In this document: one piece after another, positions 1 through 13,414 of the stretch
Numbering within the stretch: position 1 is the first letter of the stretch
Layout of the letters: the number at the start of each line of letters is the position of its first letter
Source of the DNA: Hymenochaete sp. R1
Taxonomy: Eukaryota; Basidiomycota; Agaricomycetes; Hymenochaetales; Hymenochaetaceae
Assembly: GCA_019400425.1 (NCBI GenBank)
Contig: JAFREE010000092.1
Coordinates: 32,418 to 96,417, forward strand
DNA: 64,000 nucleotides
Direction: 5' to 3'
Translations under genes and position numbers: made by a program
Notes under the pieces: model-generated
What the model saw: only the letters and a program-made list of their open reading frames with translations
Told to the model about the DNA's origin: nothing
Databases searched by the model: none

Positions 1-3000
1 ACGCAAATGGCTCCCCGGCTGTACAAAGTGTGAGTTCTCTTTCGACGCTTTCTCAAGCCGTGTCATCTTCTCTCTTCCCTCTGCTCTTCTTTCTTTCTTC
101 GTACTTTTCTTTCTTTCGTTCTTTATGATTCGTCCTACGCTCTGCGTCATTATTCGGCGTTATCGATTTTGCGTCCTTTCACTTTACTTTCCTTCCGTCG
201 TTGTTTTGTTGCGTTGCGTTGCGTCGCGTTGCCCTGGCCAGCCGAAGCCCTCCCCTACCGCCTTCCCAACCGAGGACCCAATCAAGGACGGGACAACATC
301 GAACTTCACATCCCCGCCTACCCCTACCCGTCTCTCCCGCATCACACCCCGCATCGCAGACGCGGTCACCGATCATCATCACATCGCATCCAATACCAGT
401 GCACATCACGCCATCATCGCTCGTTTCCCAAAAACTACATCCGTTTCATCCACCTCGCGAACCTTCTTCGCTTGACGTGACGATGGCCGATAACCCATGA
501 CCCGTGACGAACCGAACGAAATCAAAATCAAAATCAAATCGAACGAATAAAAGAAAAAAAAAATGAAAATCAAGACGTGTTTCGCGGGATCGGGGGGTGT
601 TACGGTACTCGAAATTCGAACTCGGAAGGAGGGGAGGGGGACCATCTACAGACGCGCGGGGGCGCTACGACCAGTTTACTCTACCTCACCTTACTTCACG
701 ACCTTACCTTACGAACTACCCCGAATGGTCGACAACTTGGGCCGTGGGTTCCTTACCCTCGTCCTTAAACTTGCCCGTTCCGCTAGGAATTATCGAAACG
801 AATAGGAGAGGAGGGGGGACGGCGAGCAGTTCTCAGTTCCTGGATGCTTAGGCGCTAGGCGCTAGGGGAAGAGAAAATCTGGGGTTGCCTCGCGGCGCTG
901 GCGCGTGCGTGCGTGCGTGCGCGAGGCGCGCTTCTGCTTCTGCCTCTGCCTCTTCCTCTTTATTTGGCCTCGACTTTGACTTTTCGGTCTTTGGTCTTTG
1001 TGCTTTGTGCTTTGTGGCGGGGGACTGGGGTTGCGAAGTTTCGCGATGATGATGATGATGGTGGATGTAGTCTCCCTACCTCACCCCCACCCCTCCATAC
1101 ACACTCTCAGATAGCTTGGACTTGGGCGTCCATTCGTTTTCTTTCTTTTCGTGTTTGGTTTCTTTGACCGTCCTTGCTGCTTTTTTTTTTCTTTCTCTCT
1201 TTCCTCAGATCATCGAGTCTCTGGGCCGTTGGGAAGTGACACCAATAACTAACTAACCTCCTTTTGCCTCCTTTTATCTATATCCATGCTCATCCATATC
1301 CATCTCGACCTCGACTTCGAACGAAACCGAAACCGAAACGAACCCGAAACGAAACGAAACGATAAACAGAAGCCCGTACAGTCCCAACAATCCCCCGTGT
1401 GCGCCGCCCAGCCGCCGCTCATGATGCGTCCCGTACGTTCCCTTTTGTTACCTTTTTGTGTGAAAGAGGGACCTCCCTCCCATTCGTCGTCGTTGTTCGT
1501 TGTCGTTACTGACATCATCCTTCGATGGCTTTTGGATAGAAGAACCAAAAATTGAGGACTTGAAGAGAAAGAGACGTGTCGTCGCGTGTCTTGGATCTTC
1601 CGACCTTTTTCTTTCGACTCTGCCTCTGCCTATTCCTTCGCTCTCCGCATCGTACGCGTACGCTCCCTACCCCAGCCCCGGACTTTTACCCTCTCTACAT
1701 CGTACGCCAGACGTCCAAGCCGTTTGATATAGAATCTCCCAACCCCCTCTTTCCCTCCCTCCCTCCCTCCCGACCGACTCGTACACCCCCTATCCTTACC
1801 ATACTCCCAGCGCCCAACGCTGAACGACCCACCTCTCCGACTAATCGGAGCTAGATAGGGTCGAGGAATTGGGGAGGGGTCAGGCGCCTCGACGGCGTTT
1901 TTGGGTACCTTGGGCTTGGAAGGAACAAGGAAGGTGGAGGTGGAGGGAGGATTAGAGGATGAGAGGGGTGGGGTTTGTTGCGGATGGATGGGTGGATGGA
2001 TGGACAAGTGGTGGAAAGGGCTCGTCGGACGATGTCGATGTCGATGTCGATGAGATGGATCAGCGCGTACGGTACGCTACGCTACGCTCTGAGAGCTTGG
2101 GTTATGGATTTGGAGGTGATTTCGGACCCCCCCCCCCTTCCACCCCTTCCCTTACGTCCTGGCATCTCGTCTTGGAGAGGAGAGGCGCTTGACGGCGACG
2201 GACGAAGAAGTCGAGGACCCGATGGCCAATGGCCAATGTCGGATACTGAAGGTCAACGGCGACAGCGACGCTGACGTTGACGCTGGGACTTTGGGGGACT
2301 TTCTTGTTTTTGTTTTTTTTTCCCTGGAGCGTCCCGCCCATTGAGTCACCGGTGGACTCGATTGGATCGCTTGACTTCAACGTCGCACCACTGGGCTGGG
2401 CGTCGTACGTGGCCCTTCCGAACTCGAACTCGAACCTGAACCCCCTTCTCCCCCACCCCCGAGCTGTATTGGGTTGGCCGTGAGCAGCGATCGTTTCCTG
2501 AATTGGGTCGAGTCGAGGTGGATTCGCGTCTGTGTATTCTAAGAAGGTGCCATCACGCTACCGCAAACAAATATATCCACTCCCTCCCTCCCATCCCGCC
2601 CCCTCGATCCCCAGCTCGTACTCGCCCATCGAGATCGAGAACGCCTCTTCCCGTTCTTCCCCTTTCCACGCCCACCGACATGCATGCGATCTTGGACTCG
2701 TTATTCTTTCGTCCGTATACCATCTCCATCGACACCATCGCAGCTCCAGTACCCATTTGTCCCCCCTCCCTCCCTCCCCCGTACTTCGCTCCTCGCTACT
2801 CGTTTTTCGCTTTGGTCTCTTCTTTCGGATGTCGGCTTTCTGCTTTCGATTCCTCCAATCCCTACCTCCTGCCTCCCTCTTCTCCAACACTCACCTCGCG
2901 AGCTTCGAGCTTCTTTTGCGTCCTCTACATTTCCTCTGGGCTTTGGTCTATCTCGATGTCGGGTTGGTCGGTCTTCTCTCCCTTCTCTTGCTTTCGGTTT

Positions 3001-3191
3001 TCGTTTCGTTTCTTTTTTGTCAGCGTTCCTGCTGTTCTTTCGGTTTTTACTATTCTTTTTTCTCCTCTTTTCGTTTCGTTTTCGTTTTGCTTCGTTTTCG
3101 GTCACTCTCAATTCCTCGTCTCGTCTCGTCTCGTCTCTACATCTCAATTCTCTTTATCTCAACTCTCAACTCTCAACTACATAGACTTCCT

Positions 3192-3342
3192 CCATCTCAT
3201 CTCATCTCATCTCATCTTTCATTTCTCATCTTTCATCTTAACCCACCCACTATCCACTATCAATATCCAGTATCCAGTATCCAGTATCAGTTAACGTACC
3301 TCGCTATCTCACTATCCCACTATCTCACTATCTCATTATCTC
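3192..3342. repeat. Cluster of pentamer to octamer tandem repeats
   Basis: Successive arrays of ATCTC, ATCCAGT and CTATCTCA units lie within 150 bp, all with purines on the opposite strand. They are microsatellite-like and imperfect, and no unit encodes a convincing protein repeat. Confidence 0.8.
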
Positions 3343-3561
3343 AATCCCCCGCTATCTCGCTATATCGTACTCACTTGCTCACTTACGCTCTATCTACATC
3401 ATCACTCGTCACTCGTCACCGTCGCCGTTATGTACATCGTTCCGTTCTTTCGTTCGTTCGTTTGCTCGTCGTTACTCCTCACAATTCAATACAACACAAT
3501 GACACCTCTTCGTCTTCTTTTCTTTTCTTTTCTTTTCTCGTTCTCCGTTCTTCGTCCTTCA

Positions 3562-3577
3562 CCCCCCCCCCCCCCCC
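3562..3577. repeat. Poly-C tract (16 C)
   Basis: A run of sixteen C on the + strand inside the pyrimidine-rich flank. It is likely hypervariable in length and prone to sequencing error. Confidence 0.9.
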
Positions 3578-5730
3578 TCACTTCACTACCACTACCGTGT
3601 CACCCCCTGCTATCGCTATCCTCACCTTCAGCCTTCGACCTTCAGTCTCTTTCGTCCTCTTATAGACCTTCTCTCGTTTCTTTTCGTTTCTGTCTTTCGT
3701 CAATTTCGTCGATTTCCCAACTTCTTTCGTCCCCCCCTCCCTTCCATCTCCATCTCCACCTACCGTGACGCCTACCCACCTTTTCCCTAACTTAGTGACC
3801 ATCTTCTCTCTCCTTTTTTTGTGATATTCCGGGCACTTGTTTTGAACTTTGAAGAAAACGTTCGTATCCGTGTGTTTTTTCGTTGGGTTTTTCGCTGGGG
3901 ACACTGGGGACGCTGGTTTTTTGGGGACATCTTTACACGCTTTGCATCTATCGTTCTAACATTTGACGGCCAGCTCGACTCGGTTCGGTTGATTCGTAGT
4001 GCTACTTGCTACTTGCTACTTGCTACTGGTTTGTTCCTTATTCGTCCTTTCGTCCTTGACGGATGATCGCAATAAAAAGTAACATTTTCATGCTTTGTGA
4101 GTGTAGAGTGTAGAGTGTTGTGTGCGGACCGGCCCAAGGTAAGATGTACATACCATATGGAATCAGGTGATTTGTTTTCGTTTTGTAGGCTCTACTGCTT
4201 CTACAGTCTCTTCTACAGCCTCTAATGGCTCTGACTCTGACTGTCTCGGCTCTCTACTCAGTGTCTGTCTGGTCTGGTCTGGTCTGGTCTGGGGGGGCCA
4301 ACCCCGACGCCTACGTCCGATGTCCAACCACCTCAGAACTGAACCGAACATCTGGCTCGTTGGGGGGGTACAGCCGTGGTCCGTGGACCCAGTACTTGAA
4401 TACACTGGCACTGGCAGCTGATAACTTCAAGTTGAAGTTGGCGGACCTGAGATGGGATGGATGATGTTCGTCACTCAGATCTCAGTTTGCCAGTGACGCC
4501 GCCACAGACTCGGACGCACGTCAACAGTAACGGTACTAGTTTACACTGGCAGTTATCATGATCATGATCATGATCTCAGGATTAAGGTGCGTCTTCATTC
4601 CTCCCCCTCCTCCCCCACTCCAGCGCGATGCTTAAACGCCCGCCCTTGGAAACAGATGCCACTTGCAGCGGACCGAGCGGACCGTGCGGCTCGGCCCGGG
4701 CATCGCGCCATTTCTGTTGACGGAGCAGTGAGCACCCGCACTGGCGCCGGCGAGTACAATTACCAGTGCAGTCACGGTGGTACTATCGCGGGGGCGGGTG
4801 CCAGTGTGCGCCTAATTTCAGCTTCAGGTCTTCTTCGCTACGGCAACCCCGTAAGGTATGCTCGTATTTAGTAGGGCGTCTGCTGTGCGGTTCGAGAAGA
4901 TTTCACTTCTTTTGAATTGGGAAGATGCGGAAGTGCGAGTGTGAGTGCGAGTGAATGGGGTGGTGGTGAAGATTTTCCCGACCGTCAGCTTGGGCGCCTC
5001 TTCAAATACTCAATACTCAATACTCAACTCAATGCATGTCGGAATCAGTCGACGACGTTGTCAGCGAACGCACGAATTTCGATAACTGTTACTATTATAT
5101 CGCCTTCAAGTTGTTAGGCGGTCCTTCAACTGGTACTGGAAGTTCTGAGTAGAAACGTCGAGACTCGCGAAGACCTTTTTTTTAAAAAAAAGTAATTTCA
5201 AGAGACTCGGGAGAAGGATCGAAATTCGAATCGAGAAGCCGCAGATCCGCACACTCAATTTCCCCGATACGATACGATAGTCTTTCAATAGGACAGGACG
5301 CAATATCATCCGAACCCGGCTTTCCGGTGCGTTGTGCGCGTACGGAGACGGAGAGAAGAAGACTCGGAGGGAAGGCTAGATTACCCCCTTCAAGTTTCCT
5401 TCCGAGTCGTCCTCAGGCCACTGGTAGGCACGCTCCTCTAATACATAACGCCGCCTTCACTCATGACATCGCGTTTGAAGGAGGCATCGAGATTATACTG
5501 GTGCTAGTAGGGTTCCGCGTGAGTTGTCATGGGAAGCGGAAGCGGAAGTTAAATTCACGATAGCGGCCCTTCGTCAGACTTTTGCTTTTGCAACAGTGTG
5601 CTAATCATCCAGGGACGGCTAACCGGGCAAGGCGGGAAACTGGCGCACTTCTCGTGTTGATTTGCTATATTTTCCTTCTGATTTAGGGCTTACGCGTATA
5701 TGTAATCATGATGGAAGGCGGGAGGTGATG

Positions 5731-5736
5731 TATAAG
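5731..5736 (+). promoter_or_regulatory. Possible TATA box of acyltransferase 1
   Basis: TATAAG lies about 90 bp upstream of the ATG at 5822. The spacing suits a fungal core promoter. It is a motif match only. Confidence 0.4.
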
Positions 5737-5821
5737 AGAAGGCGGACTTGGAGGAGTCGTGTTGCAGTACGACTCGGAGTGCTAGTGAGACTCGACTCGG
5801 TGGACGGCGTCTGCAAGTGTT

Positions 5822-7696
5822 ATGGCTGAATTTATCTTCTCTGAATCCTCTCCAGGCGTGTTCACGCGAAAACAGCATGGGGGCGAATTATACGTATCCG
5901 GATGCTCCTCGTGAGTCTTTCCCCCGCCCTCCGTCCTCCTTCAGGCTAACGGGCGTTCTATCACTGACAACTGGCCTCCTTGATAGATCGGAGGGTATCG
6001 CACATGCCAACGTCTCAGCTGCCGTAGCTTTCGTATCACCCATTACAAAATCCTCTTTAGAGGACAAGCTTACGAACGTATTGGTCCGTTTGCGGCACGG
6101 TGTACCTCTCATTGCCAGCAGGACTTCACGTCTTCCGGATTACTACTATCAATTCGAGTATACTGTCCCCAAATCGCTGGAGGACGCGCTTGGATGGGCG
6201 AAAGAGATCGTCTTCGTCGAAGAGAAGCCGGCGAGCCTTCAGGCGAAGCATGAAGCTATGCAGGACGAGCGATGGTGGAGCGCAGAGTCAGGCAGATATG
6301 CTTTAGAGCTTCACGCCTGTCCCAGTGACCAGGAAGGCAAGAAATGGATATTCCAGTGAGGCTCTTCTCATTCTACCGCGTCGGCTGCCATACTGATTCG
6401 ATTTCGTTCTCGCGCAGCATCAGCGCCACTCATGCCGTTCTCGACGGGCGAAGCGTCTTCATGCTATACGATAGCTTGTTCAGTTTGCTCGCCGACGAGA
6501 TACATGGCCGCGCTTCTCCGCTTTCCGACCTGCGTTGGGGGGATGAAACGTGCCGTCTTCCGTTTGCTGGTCCTCTGGCTTGGGACATTCATGCGGGGAA
6601 AGAGCCAACACTCCCTTCCCCTGAATCTTTGAGCATCCCACCTCCACCTTCAGACCAGGTGAGTCTTTTTTTCGGATTTTGAATATAATCTCGTGATCGT
6701 TAATAAATCACGATTAGATTCCCTGGACGGGCAAAATCGTCGAGAACGCTGCTACAGGAGCTTCGAAAGACAACATTCCTCGCCTCAAACTCTCAAAAGA
6801 GGAAACGCACCGTCTGCATGTTTCGTGCAAGGATCACCATGTTACTGTGACGCAAGCTTTAACGGCCATCCTCAATCTAGCGAGCGTAGAGGCCGCCCTC
6901 CGAGCTGCAAATGAGTGCGACTTGCAGGAGTTGTCGGCGACATTTGAGGCTGCGACGCATTACCCGACACTGAATAACTTTATCAACTATGTACGGTTTG
7001 ATTTATGTGACGTTTGTTTACATCAGGGTGGTTAGGCTCACCTACGAAATTTGAAATGATAGCGCCACAATTACCCTGCGGAGTATAAAAAGCTCGAGGG
7101 GACGCCGATGCTTGCAGCTGACGGGACGTCTCTCGCCTTTCCTTTCGGGCCGTTCCGTAAACTTCTACGTCTTGATGGCGAGAAGAAAACGGTCCAGAGG
7201 ACTATGGATAAAAAGGTTTTCTGGGACGAGTTGGCGGGTGACGCCGCTGCTCTTTGGAATGCTGTAGAGGTGGGTTTGTAAAGCTCAATGATACCTTCCA
7301 CTGGCATTTATGGCGTTCTGATTTTTTTTTTCGTACTTCACGTAGAGGAGTATTGAGCTGTACAAAATTCGTTCTACGCTCATAGGTTCTCTCGGCTTAC
7401 AGCCGGTTTTCGATACCACTCTGTTCCACACCACCGCACCCCTCTATAGTTCTATAGGAGACCTCAGCCGCCTCGGAGTTCTCGAATCGCACCGACCTGG
7501 ATCCCACAACCCTACGTTGGCAGTTGAGGACGTCTGGGTCTCTCTTCGCCTTCGGGGTGCCTGTTTCTTGCACTTTATGTACGAGTATGATGGACAGTTG
7601 CAGATCTCGTTGATGACAGGTGGAAAGACATCGGAGATGAAGGATTTGGAGTTGTATCTTGGGATTGTTAGGGAACTGGTAAATGAAGTTGCGTAG
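5822..7696 (+). CDS. CAT-fold acyltransferase (HxxxD), paralogue 1
   Basis: Six exons give a 509-aa protein: 5822-5910, 5987-6355, 6418-6658, 6718-6990, 7063-7269 and 7346-7696; their lengths sum to an exact reading frame. The start ATG (MAEFIFSESS) was chosen because the following residues (GxExxVxGxSS) and the phase-2 intron match the other two copies. The catalytic HxxxD motif is HAVLD at about residues 158-162, followed by GRS. The fold belongs to the chloramphenicol acetyltransferase/condensation superfamily, like fungal alcohol or trichothecene O-acetyltransferases, which move an acyl group from acyl-CoA to a hydroxyl or amine. I see no DFGWG motif. No signal peptide is visible, so it is probably cytosolic. 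The substrate is unknown. It is convergent with paralogue 2. Confidence 0.87.
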
Positions 7697-8152
7697 AATT
7701 TGGTATGTATGTAGAATGATAGCACGTAGAGTTTGTATTTCGAATAAAATGCTTTGCAGGATTTTTCGCGCATCGTGCGGATGTAGACTTCAATAGAAGG
7801 TGCAATTACATTGTGGACAAAGGTGTTTGAGGCAAAGGAATTGTGAAAGTCTCACGTAGGAGAAACCTCACTGGATCCCAGATCATCCCTATATGTATGT
7901 AGCTCTACTCCGTAAGAGCAATGAGCGATGCCAGTGCAAGGATGCTTCGTTTTTTAAATTGCGATCGGAGATAGTTTGAAGTAAGAATGCACTCTTCGCT
8001 CGCGGGTATACAGTAACGAATTCCGTATTCAAAATCCTATACAAAAAAGTTTGTAGCGAAATCCAAACAATACACAAGAGCCTCATCCACATCGCCTCTT
8101 CCCCATTCCATCCCGTGCATCGTAAGAAAGAAAGAAACGAACGGAGCCATAC
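7697..8152. other. Convergent intergenic space
   Basis: These 456 bp separate the 3' ends of acyltransferases 1 (+) and 2 (-). An AATAAA-like signal (aataaaatg) is present about 50 bp after the stop of paralogue 1. Nothing else is recognised. Confidence 0.5.
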
Positions 8153-10057
8153 TCAACAAACACCATCAAACCACTCCATGAACAGATCACCCGTCATTTT
8201 GAAATCATCCCGCATGTACCGACCGCCCGTCGCCCAACACACCCTAAACTGATCATCGTACTCGTAGAAGAAAATTTCGATGATACAGATGCCCATGCGC
8301 GCGCTGAAGGCGACGTCATCGACGGTAAGGACTCTCGTGTCTTTGGTTTCCGGACGCGGCCGGAACGATTCGAGGAGACCGAGCCGGCCTAGGTCTCCGA
8401 ATGAAGAGAAGTGAGGGGTCATTTTGGACCAGGGTCCAAGGTCTAGTTTGGGGGCGTTGCCTACGATAGTGAGGAGGGAAGAACGGGCGCGGTAGGCTTC
8501 GATGGATTTCTGTGGGTCGCGGGTCGGGAGTCAGTTTATTTGACATGGACAAACGGGGAATGGAGAGCTATTGCGGGGATGTACTCACGTCGGAAGACAT
8601 CCAACCATTTGCGACGTCCGCCACTAGCTCATCCCAGAAACTGGTCTTGTCGATCTTACGCACGACGGATCGGTTGGTGTTGTCGGGCTGGATCATGTGA
8701 TGGAAGGGCTTGATGTTGAAGGCGAGAGGAACACCGTCGACGCAAACGAGCGGGGTGCTGTTCTTGGACTCGAAGGTGTTAAAGTCTGCGGGCATCTTTC
8801 CGCGCTAGATTTCCATAAAAAAGGTACAATAAGGTCAGAAATGATTAGACTAGATGATTGAAGAAAATAATGTTCAAGATAACGTACTGTGTTGATGTAG
8901 TTAAGCCCCGTCTGGTAATGCGTTGCCCCGACATAAGCAGACGCAACATCATCGAACCGCTTAGCGCTTGTGTTCCCCGCAGTGCGCAAAGAAGTTTCTG
9001 CGTCAGCAAGAACCAGCAAGCTTGTTAACACTTGTGTGACTGTCCGTCCATGCGCCTTGCATGCTGCGTGGAGACGTGTAGTTTGTTCTTTCGTAAACTT
9101 GATGTAGCGGAAGGCTTCCGGAGCCGATTTCGTCAGTCCATACTCAGGAGCGTCGTAAACCCATGGTTTCTGGAAATGATCGCATATGTTTATAAGAGGC
9201 TGCTTTGCGGGAGGAGATCAGACGACTCACTTGGTTCTCGGGAGGGGGCGGCATGGATGGAGGGGGAAGGTCTTGCGGTATGCCTTTCTCTGCTACGTCC
9301 CAGACAAAAGGTCCAGCGGTAGGCAGACGCGCTACTTCTTCACCCCACGAAAGTGAAGAGAGGGGAGGAGACGATTTGTTGATATCTTCAGCCATGAAAG
9401 CGAAGAGCTTGTCGAAGACCATGAATGCACTTCTTCCGTCGATAGCACAATGTGTAGCACTCAGGCTATAAGTTATATATTAACGTCTTTTCAATGGCTT
9501 TGAGAAGTGAATGCACGTACACGAACTGCCAATTCTTTCCTCCCCGGGATAAGTCGGGACATACGTGGATTTCCAAGGTCGAGTGACCCTCAGCAGGAGA
9601 CCACCAGTGCTCGTCCTTCATCTTGAGATTCTTCTCGAGGAAGTGTTCACCCTTATCGGACACGAACAGTATTTCCTTCGTCCACTGCATCGCATCGTCA
9701 AGTGATTTAGGAACGTTGTACTTGAGTTGAAACTCATGAGTGGGGAGGCGGGACGCCTTCAGAGCGATTTGGGGGACGAGATGGCGGAGGCGGACAAGGG
9801 CTTTTCTGACCATAGGGTCCAAAGTTTCGGAAGCCATTTCGGCCTGGAAGGAGACGGTGCATGAGAAGGTGTCGTGGGTACAACCGTCGACTTCATTTCT
9901 GCAGGAGGGGAGTGGAAACTCAACATCTCGTAGATGTGGATAAGATGGAAGGAACTCACGAAGAAGCGACACCACAAACTAAAGTTTCGACGCCGAAACA
10001 TTTTCTTGCATACTCCCCTTTAGAAACCTCACGGAAGACAGCGTCAGTAGCAGCCAT
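8153..10057 (-). CDS. CAT-fold acyltransferase (HxxxD), paralogue 2
   Basis: The gene reads on the minus strand from an ATG at 10057 (MAATDAVFREVSKGEYARKC) to a TGA at 8153-8155. Its introns match those of paralogues 1 and 3, including the phase-2 intron after the N-terminal GVASS. The catalytic motif is HCAID followed by GRS, encoded near 9430-9450. The C-terminal SFGDLGRLGLLES block is shared with the other copies (SSIGDLSRLGVLE in copy 1). It is a putative acyl-CoA-dependent O- or N-acyltransferase with unknown substrate. It lies opposite to its two sisters, so an inversion followed or accompanied the duplication. A TATAAAA element lies about 65 bp upstream. Confidence 0.87.
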
Positions 10058-12193
10058 AGCTGTATAGATGTAGAAGCACGAAAGATGCACCTAGCTAATG
10101 GCGGGTCTTTTCTCGTCGACTTTTATAAGACTGCGTTGAACTTGGCGATACTACAGGAAAGGCCTGTCGGTAGCAACGTTCATATTCCGGCTGTTCTAAC
10201 GAAGGGCACGAGACGCACCAGAAGCAGAGGGGCGCCCAGGCGAGCTAGTATCCCTGAAGGTAAACGATTGCGATTCCTTCACTGACTTCGATAATAACTC
10301 GGAGACGTAACCCTACCAACGCAACTACATGCACGTCTGTGCCTTGGCCTTGGATGACCTCGACCGAGAACTAATTTTCGTAAGATATCTGACTATGGGG
10401 AGCTCTTTCCGAGCTCCAATACGTAGAGTACGCGGATTCCACACAGTCCAGTCTGTAGTTGTGCGCCAAGGAAGGAGCATGAGCGGTTGGTCCTCTCCGT
10501 TTCGTCTTATACCAGCGCCAAACTTTGAACTTGAATACACGGGAAGGCGAGAACATATGAAAAGTATGAGGCCCCGGTGATGGAAAGTCGCGAAGAGTCC
10601 AATTCTGTGATAAATCGGGGGCATTTTCGATACTCGTCAATCAAAAAGAAGCTGAAGAGGGCCTAGCGAGCTCACCATGGAAAGTTCTTGAGAAGTCGCA
10701 TGGCGGCTGCAGTTGAGCGCGCGGCGTCGCAAAAATCATATATTAATATTAATATATTACTTTTTGAAAGAGGCGCGATTCACGAAGAAGCACGTGATAT
10801 ATTCTCAGGCCTCGTTCTGAGTCGTTCACTTTAAATATTAATGTTGAGCTCTTCGGTTTCTCTCCTCGAGACTTGTACTGGCTCGTATCCTACTTTCCAT
10901 CATCTTACTTCGTCAAGTTCTTGTTGCAACAAAAATCGACTCTTAGGACACTCGCAAACGGTGTGCTCGGCCTTGTGACTCTCAGGCTTTCGTGACGTTC
11001 TGGGAGCTCTTATGTACACTTCTCACTATGTCTTCAGAAATCGGATCCCGCAGGCGGAGGAAGGCCAGCAGCGAGAACACGCTGTCTCTCGCTTTATACT
11101 CAAACGGACATGAACGCCGTGTCGCGAAAGATGGCTCTGTCTACCCTGCCAGCAGTTATGAACTTGAAGGCCTCGTGATTCTCATTGATGACATGATGAC
11201 GTGCTAGCGGGGCTCATGTCCCGAAGCGGGCACAATGGTCAACTATGTTCAATGTGTATGGGAATACTGCTAATGATCGAAAGAAGTGATGGAACTTAGA
11301 ATACAGTCGTAACCTCATACAATTCGCAGCGTGGAAAATGTGAGTACACGTGTCTTGCATTCATTAGTAGTTTGCTGAAATTTCTGAGGCAGAAGATTGT
11401 GAGTCATGGGCTACGTTTATTACCTAGCCGCAGGGAGACTATATCTATGACATCTACTTACACGTACGTGGGTTACTGTGCCATTTTTTCTCTTTACGAA
11501 TTATCCAAGAATTCGGATTGCCCATATCCATATGCTCGAACCAGCCATTCCCAAAATGCAACTCTGTGCGCGGGTCATCTTCATTCGACATTCGCATAGC
11601 ATCCATGCTATTGATCAGGCTTTGTATTATCATATCTCCGAGCTGCGAAATAGAACCAAAGAAAGCTCATCGGAAGTCCTGATGTCCTTGTGGGTTATCA
11701 GGGGGAAAAGGGGGACGGAGACTCCAGATCAGACTTCTGGAGCTCCGGCAAATGTACAGTAAGTACAGTGCATACAACTGTAGAAGCACTAAATCAGGCG
11801 TTCTCTCAGTAAGAGTCGATTGATTTCTATCTCGAATAGAGGATGGGTTGTTTCTCATGTTCATAATTTATACGGTTCAACTAAGCGGATAGTTAGGTTC
11901 TCCCGTACTATGTTTCTAGCAATGTTCCACTTGCTGCTCAAGATCGTCAAGTAACTCTTAGTATTTATTATCCCATCGCGAACCGCCGATGCAGAAATTA
12001 CCGAGTAGAAGGTGAATGCCAAGGCAGCGTTAATCTATTCTTCCCGCATTCATCCAGCATTCATGACGCTACCGATCTATATTTTATGCTCAAATAAGCG
12101 CTAGAGTGATAAGCAACGCCTTACATAAATAAAGCTAGACAAATACCCACGCCGCACACCCACCCATGCTACGTTGTCGAGCTGACTCAAACC
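10058..12193. other. Intergenic region without a supported gene
   Basis: About 2.1 kb. It includes an AT-rich patch (alternating TATTAA near 10738-10762) and a short open frame from 11028 to 11207 (+, 59 codons, Arg-rich start), which I do not recognise and do not call as a gene. The left end should hold the promoter of acyltransferase 2 and the right end that of the methyltransferase. Confidence 0.5.
10121..10127 (-). promoter_or_regulatory. TATA box of acyltransferase 2
   Basis: The minus strand reads TATAAAA about 65 bp upstream of the ATG at 10057, within the usual range for a core promoter. Confidence 0.5.
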
Positions 12194-13414
12194 ATGACGA
12201 CGTACGCGAAGACAAACTTCAACGCTGCGATTTACTCTGCTTCCCGTCCAACATATCCCAAACAACTCTTTGACCTCATTTCTCGCTACCACGAGCATGG
12301 CTCTTCCGGAGTGATAGGCCAGACGACAGGAGGAAGCCCTACAACGAGGGCACTGAAACCGCGCTGGGATCGCGCTGTAGACTTGGGTTGCGGCACCGGT
12401 GCATAGCTATCTTCCCTTTGACGAGGTTTAGAAAGTCTGAAGTGCTTGGTTTTGGCTTCGTGTTTTGTTTGGGAAGGTCAGACAACCATTGAGCTACACC
12501 CCTTCAAGCAAGTCGTTGGTGTCGACCCTAGCGCGCCGATGCTCGAGCGAGCTCGTCAGTACGTCTCGAAGGTATTGGATGATGATCAAGACCAAAAGCG
12601 AATAGAATTTGAGATCTCTCCTGCGGAGAACTTAAAATTCCTAGAGGATGCGAGCGTGGATTTGATTGTTGCTTGTATGTGCTATTCCCACCGCAATCAT
12701 GACATGTCGACTAACCGTTTCTACTTGATAGCCCAAGCTGCCCATTGGTTCGATTGGTACAAACTCTGGCCAGAAGTTGCCCGTGTTCTGAGGAAGGATG
12801 GAACTATAGCTTTCTGGGTATGTCTGGCCTCCGTTGTCCACGCCGTCTTTCGTTGACCTCAAGCCTTACTTTAGGGCTACTCAGAAATGAGATTTCCAAA
12901 ATTCCCGTCCTTAACGCCTCTTATCGAACAGTATATGTCAGGGAATGATAAAGACTCCAGCATCGGATCGTATTGGGAGCAACCAGGTCGACTTATCCTT
13001 GATAACCACCTCCAAGACATACCAGACGGATCGAAGGTCATACCTGGAGCTTTTACGGAGGAGGAACGTGTCTACTTCTCCGGTGCGTGCTAAAACCTTT
13101 TTCCAGCAATTTTGACTTATGATTTGATTACTTTGGGTTCTCGGTTAGGATCGTACCATCCATCGCTTCCCAACTCTCGACCCGTCATCTTACGGAAGAC
13201 AATGACATGGGAAAACTTCGAGTCGTACCTTCGTTCCCAATCAGCGTTCCATACCTTTCAAGCTTCGCACCCTGACGATGCAAAGAATCCAAATGGCGAC
13301 ATCGTCGAGAGGTTCGTGAGGAATGTCAAGGCAGGCTTCGAAGAAGCGGGTGATGATACTGGTGAGCTGATTGTTGAGTGGCCTCTGGCTCTCGTGCTTG
13401 CCAAACACTCGTGA
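12194..13414 (+). CDS. SAM-dependent methyltransferase, Tmt1/Crg1-like
   Basis: Five exons (12194-12398, 12477-12674, 12732-12817, 12875-13082, 13149-13414) encode 320 aa. The N-terminal region, YAKTNFNAAIYSASRPTYP, is typical of class I methyltransferases near yeast trans-aconitate methyltransferase Tmt1 and Candida Crg1. SAM motif I is VDLGCGTG, split by intron 1. The acidic ribose-binding strand is VVGVDPSAPMLERAR. The QAAHWFDW block follows motif II. It would transfer a methyl group from SAM to a small-molecule carboxylate or hydroxyl in the cytosol; the exact substrate is unknown. It lies between acyltransferases 2 and 3, which suggests a shared small-molecule pathway. Confidence 0.88.

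Larger units (their letters stand above)
1..5821. other. Gene-poor, pyrimidine-skewed flank
   Basis: No coding region is supportable here. The first ~4 kb of the + strand is dominated by C and T, so many frames stay open by chance and give Ser/Leu/Phe/Arg-rich translations without domains. Short tandem repeats are frequent: ATCTC units near 3192-3216, CTATCTCA units near 3304-3342, ATCCAGT units near 3264-3287, CTTGCTA units near 4000-4027, TGGTC units near 4267-4292 and a palindromic ATCATG run near 4555-4575. From ~4900 to 5700 the composition becomes more ordinary. The stretch may be a long promoter or UTR of a gene left of the window, but nothing proves that. Confidence 0.6.

Noticed and set aside
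2503..3665. Two overlapping long open frames (263 and 377 codons) on the + strand
   Set aside because: They exist because the strand is almost only C and T, which gives few stops. The translations are Ser/Leu/Phe/Arg low-complexity with no domain, and both frames are equally long.
10992..11207. Possible small Arg-rich protein
   Set aside because: No homology seen, no conserved features; kept only as a note in the intergenic entry.
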